Positions 13,689 to 14,823 of a stretch of 14,823 nt of DNA are shown here, in pieces. The first letter of the stretch is position 1. Each line of letters opens with the position of its first letter. Below the pieces are notes generated by a model. It did no database searches. It was not told the DNA's origin and saw nothing but the letters and a program-made list of their open reading frames with translations. Source of the DNA: Oscillospiraceae bacterium (lineage in GTDB: Bacteria; Bacillota_A; Clostridia; Oscillospirales; Oscillospiraceae); NCBI GenBank assembly GCA_017411905.1, contig JAFQPB010000020.1:1-14823 (forward strand), in the 5' to 3' direction. The position numbers and the translations under genes are program-made.

Positions 13689-14267
13689 ATGCCGAGAAGA
13701 AGTAATAAAGCGCAGGAAATCTTAGAGTTTGTTAACGAATTTGTGCAGGAAAACGGCTATGCGCCCTCCATTCGGGAGATCGGTGCAGCGGTAGGCTTAA
13801 GCTCTACGGCATCCGTTAACTACCATCTGCAGCAGCTACAGGAAAAGGGTCTTTTGTTAGCACCCGGCGGGAAGGGCCGCAAGCGGGCGATTGTTACTGC
13901 GAAACGTCCCGGTCAAATTCCGGTGGTAGGCGTGGTCACGGCAGGTATGCCGATTTTAGCGGTGGAAAACCAAGAGGGAACGATGGCTTGGGACGGCGAT
14001 GCCTCCTGCTTTGCACTCCGTGTCCGTGGCGACAGTATGATAAATGCCGGTATTCTCAGCGGGGACAAAGTAGTCGTTCGTCCTCAGCAAACGGCGAATG
14101 ACGGACAGATCGTGGTGGCACGGATCGAGGACGAGGCGACGGTCAAACGCCTCTGCCGCAGAAACGGGGAGATATGGTTACTGCCTGAAAATGACGATTA
14201 TTCCCCGATTGATGGACGTGATGCGGAGATTATCGGCGTTGTGAAGGCTGTTGTACGGGAATATTGA
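13689..14267 (+). CDS. lexA: LexA repressor of the SOS response
   Basis: This encodes 192 residues. The N-terminal winged helix-turn-helix is visible as PSIREIGAAVGLSSTASVNYHLQQL (about residues 26-50). The autocleavage site Ala85-Gly86 is in VVTAGMPIL, and the Ser/Lys dyad is Ser116 (RGDSM) and Lys153 (EATVKRL), spaced as in other LexA proteins. On DNA damage, RecA filaments would trigger self-cleavage and release of SOS genes. I chose ATG 13689; another in-frame ATG at 13665 would leave almost no leader after the predicted transcription start, and family members start close to this MPRRSNKAQEIL. The ribosome binding site is only moderate (AGAGAGG, 13673-13679). It stands alone, with ppdK following from its own promoter. 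Confidence 0.95.
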   Translation: MPRRSNKAQEILEFVNEFVQENGYAPSIREIGAAVGLSSTASVNYHLQQLQEKGLLLAPGGKGRKRAIVTAKRPGQIPVVGVVTAGMPILAVENQEGTMAWDGDASCFALRVRGDSMINAGILSGDKVVVRPQQTANDGQIVVARIEDEATVKRLCRRNGEIWLLPENDDYSPIDGRDAEIIGVVKAVVREY

Positions 14268-14297
14268 CAAAAAATTAGGAAAAAACAGTAAAATGGG

Positions 14298-14326
14298 TTT
14301 ACTTTTTTTGTTAACTGTGCTATAAT
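14298..14326 (+). promoter_or_regulatory. Promoter of ppdK
   Basis: TTTACT (14298-14303), a 17-nt spacer and TATAAT (14321-14326) with TGC before it form a strong extended -10 promoter. The ten bases GTGCTATAAT are identical to those at the lexA promoter. Start is expected near 14333. A TTGACA at 14264-14269 overlaps the lexA stop but has no well-spaced -10. Confidence 0.75.
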
Positions 14327-14394
14327 CTTTGCGCAATTTAGAAATCCAATAAAAATATCCGGCAAGAGCCGGGACATACTGAAAGGAGTATACT

Positions 14395-14823
14395 ATGTCT
14401 CACAAATACGTTTATCTGTTTACCGAAGGCAATGGCTCCATGCGCGAGCTGTTGGGCGGCAAGGGTGCAAACCTTGCGGAAATGACCAACATTGGCCTGC
14501 CTGTTCCTCAGGGCTTCACCATTTCTACCGAAGCCTGCACCAAGTACTACGAGGACGGCTGCCGCATCAATGACGACATTCAGGCTGAAATTATGCAGTA
14601 CGTTGAAAAGCTGGAAGCCATCACCGGCAAGAAGTTCGGTGATCTGGAGAACCCCCTGCTGGTCTCCGTCCGTTCCGGCGCCCGTGCCTCTATGCCTGGT
14701 ATGATGGATACCATCCTGAACCTGGGTCTTAATGAAGATGTTGTCAATGTCCTGGCTACAAAGTCCGGCAATCCCCATTGGGCTTGGGACTGCTACCGCC
14801 GCTTTATCCAGATGTACTCCGAC
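14395..14823 (+). CDS. ppdK: Pyruvate phosphate dikinase, N-terminal part (cut by window edge)
   Basis: The first 143 codons are present; the full family length is near 870-880 residues. PPDK interconverts pyruvate + ATP + Pi and phosphoenolpyruvate + AMP + PPi, in anaerobes often in the glycolytic direction. The N-terminal ATP-grasp domain is recognisable: [31 protein letters not shown], and the diagnostic [20 protein letters not shown] followed by NLGLN. A very good AAAGGAG (14382-14388) lies 6 nt before the ATG. The leader of about 60 nt carries a small hairpin CCGGC/GCCGG (14359-14363 with 14368-14372). Codon use is strongly biased to a few codons, fitting a highly expressed enzyme. Confidence 0.96.
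   Translation, partial: MSHKYVYLFTEGNGSMRELLGGKGANLAEMTNIGLPVPQGFTISTEACTKYYEDGCRINDDIQAEIMQYVEKLEAITGKKFGDLENPLLVSVRSGARASMPGMMDTILNLGLNEDVVNVLATKSGNPHWAWDCYRRFIQMYSD

Overview
The window looks like a chromosomal segment of a Bacillota (Firmicutes) bacterium, most likely a gut-type clostridium of the Oscillospirales. The reasons are strong AGGAGG-type ribosome binding sites, sigma-A promoters, the tandem M16 peptidase pair (YfmF/YfmH type) coupled to lgt, a LexA of Gram-positive type, a pyruvate phosphate dikinase, and many short GC-rich palindromic repeats between genes. The taxon is inferred from gene content and style; no rRNA or other marker is present.

Layout. 1-1015 (-): 5' part of a gene for an exported protein, cut by the window edge. 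1016-1461: spacer filled with dispersed hairpin repeats. 1462-2103 (+): upp, uracil salvage. 2135-5956 (+): a multidrug-type heterodimeric ABC exporter (two genes with a 1-nt overlap) behind its own promoter, a 20-codon leader ORF, a candidate antiterminator and an intrinsic terminator. This arrangement resembles the ribosome-mediated attenuation known for Bacillus subtilis bmrB-bmrCD. 6167-7183 (+): promoter, two tandem paralogous small lipoproteins and a terminator. 7261-9245 (-): prmA followed, with an ATGA overlap, by a membrane-anchored putative glycosyl-hydrolase-like protein. 9246-9576: divergent promoter region holding a 164-bp repeat bounded by imperfect inverted repeats. 9577-12955 (+): three genes with successive ATGA overlaps (YfmF-like, YfmH-like, lgt), then a strong terminator. 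13053-13502 (-): a small ferritin-like protein flanked by copies of an AT-rich hairpin repeat. 13689-14267 (+): lexA. 14395-14823 (+): start of ppdK.

How the parts fit. The window is mostly housekeeping. Two themes stand out. First, two separate loci each encode a heterodimer whose active sites are split in a complementary way. The ABC pair has one subunit with Asp in place of the Walker B Glu and the other with a degenerate signature motif. The M16 pair has one subunit without HxxEH but with the Arg/Tyr pair, and the other the reverse. Second, the ABC exporter has a compact leader region with a small ORF and mutually exclusive RNA structures, the best candidate here for an undescribed regulatory device. 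The Lgt encoded here is the enzyme type that would lipidate the two small lipoproteins. No CRISPR array, tRNA, rRNA, transposase or phage gene was seen.
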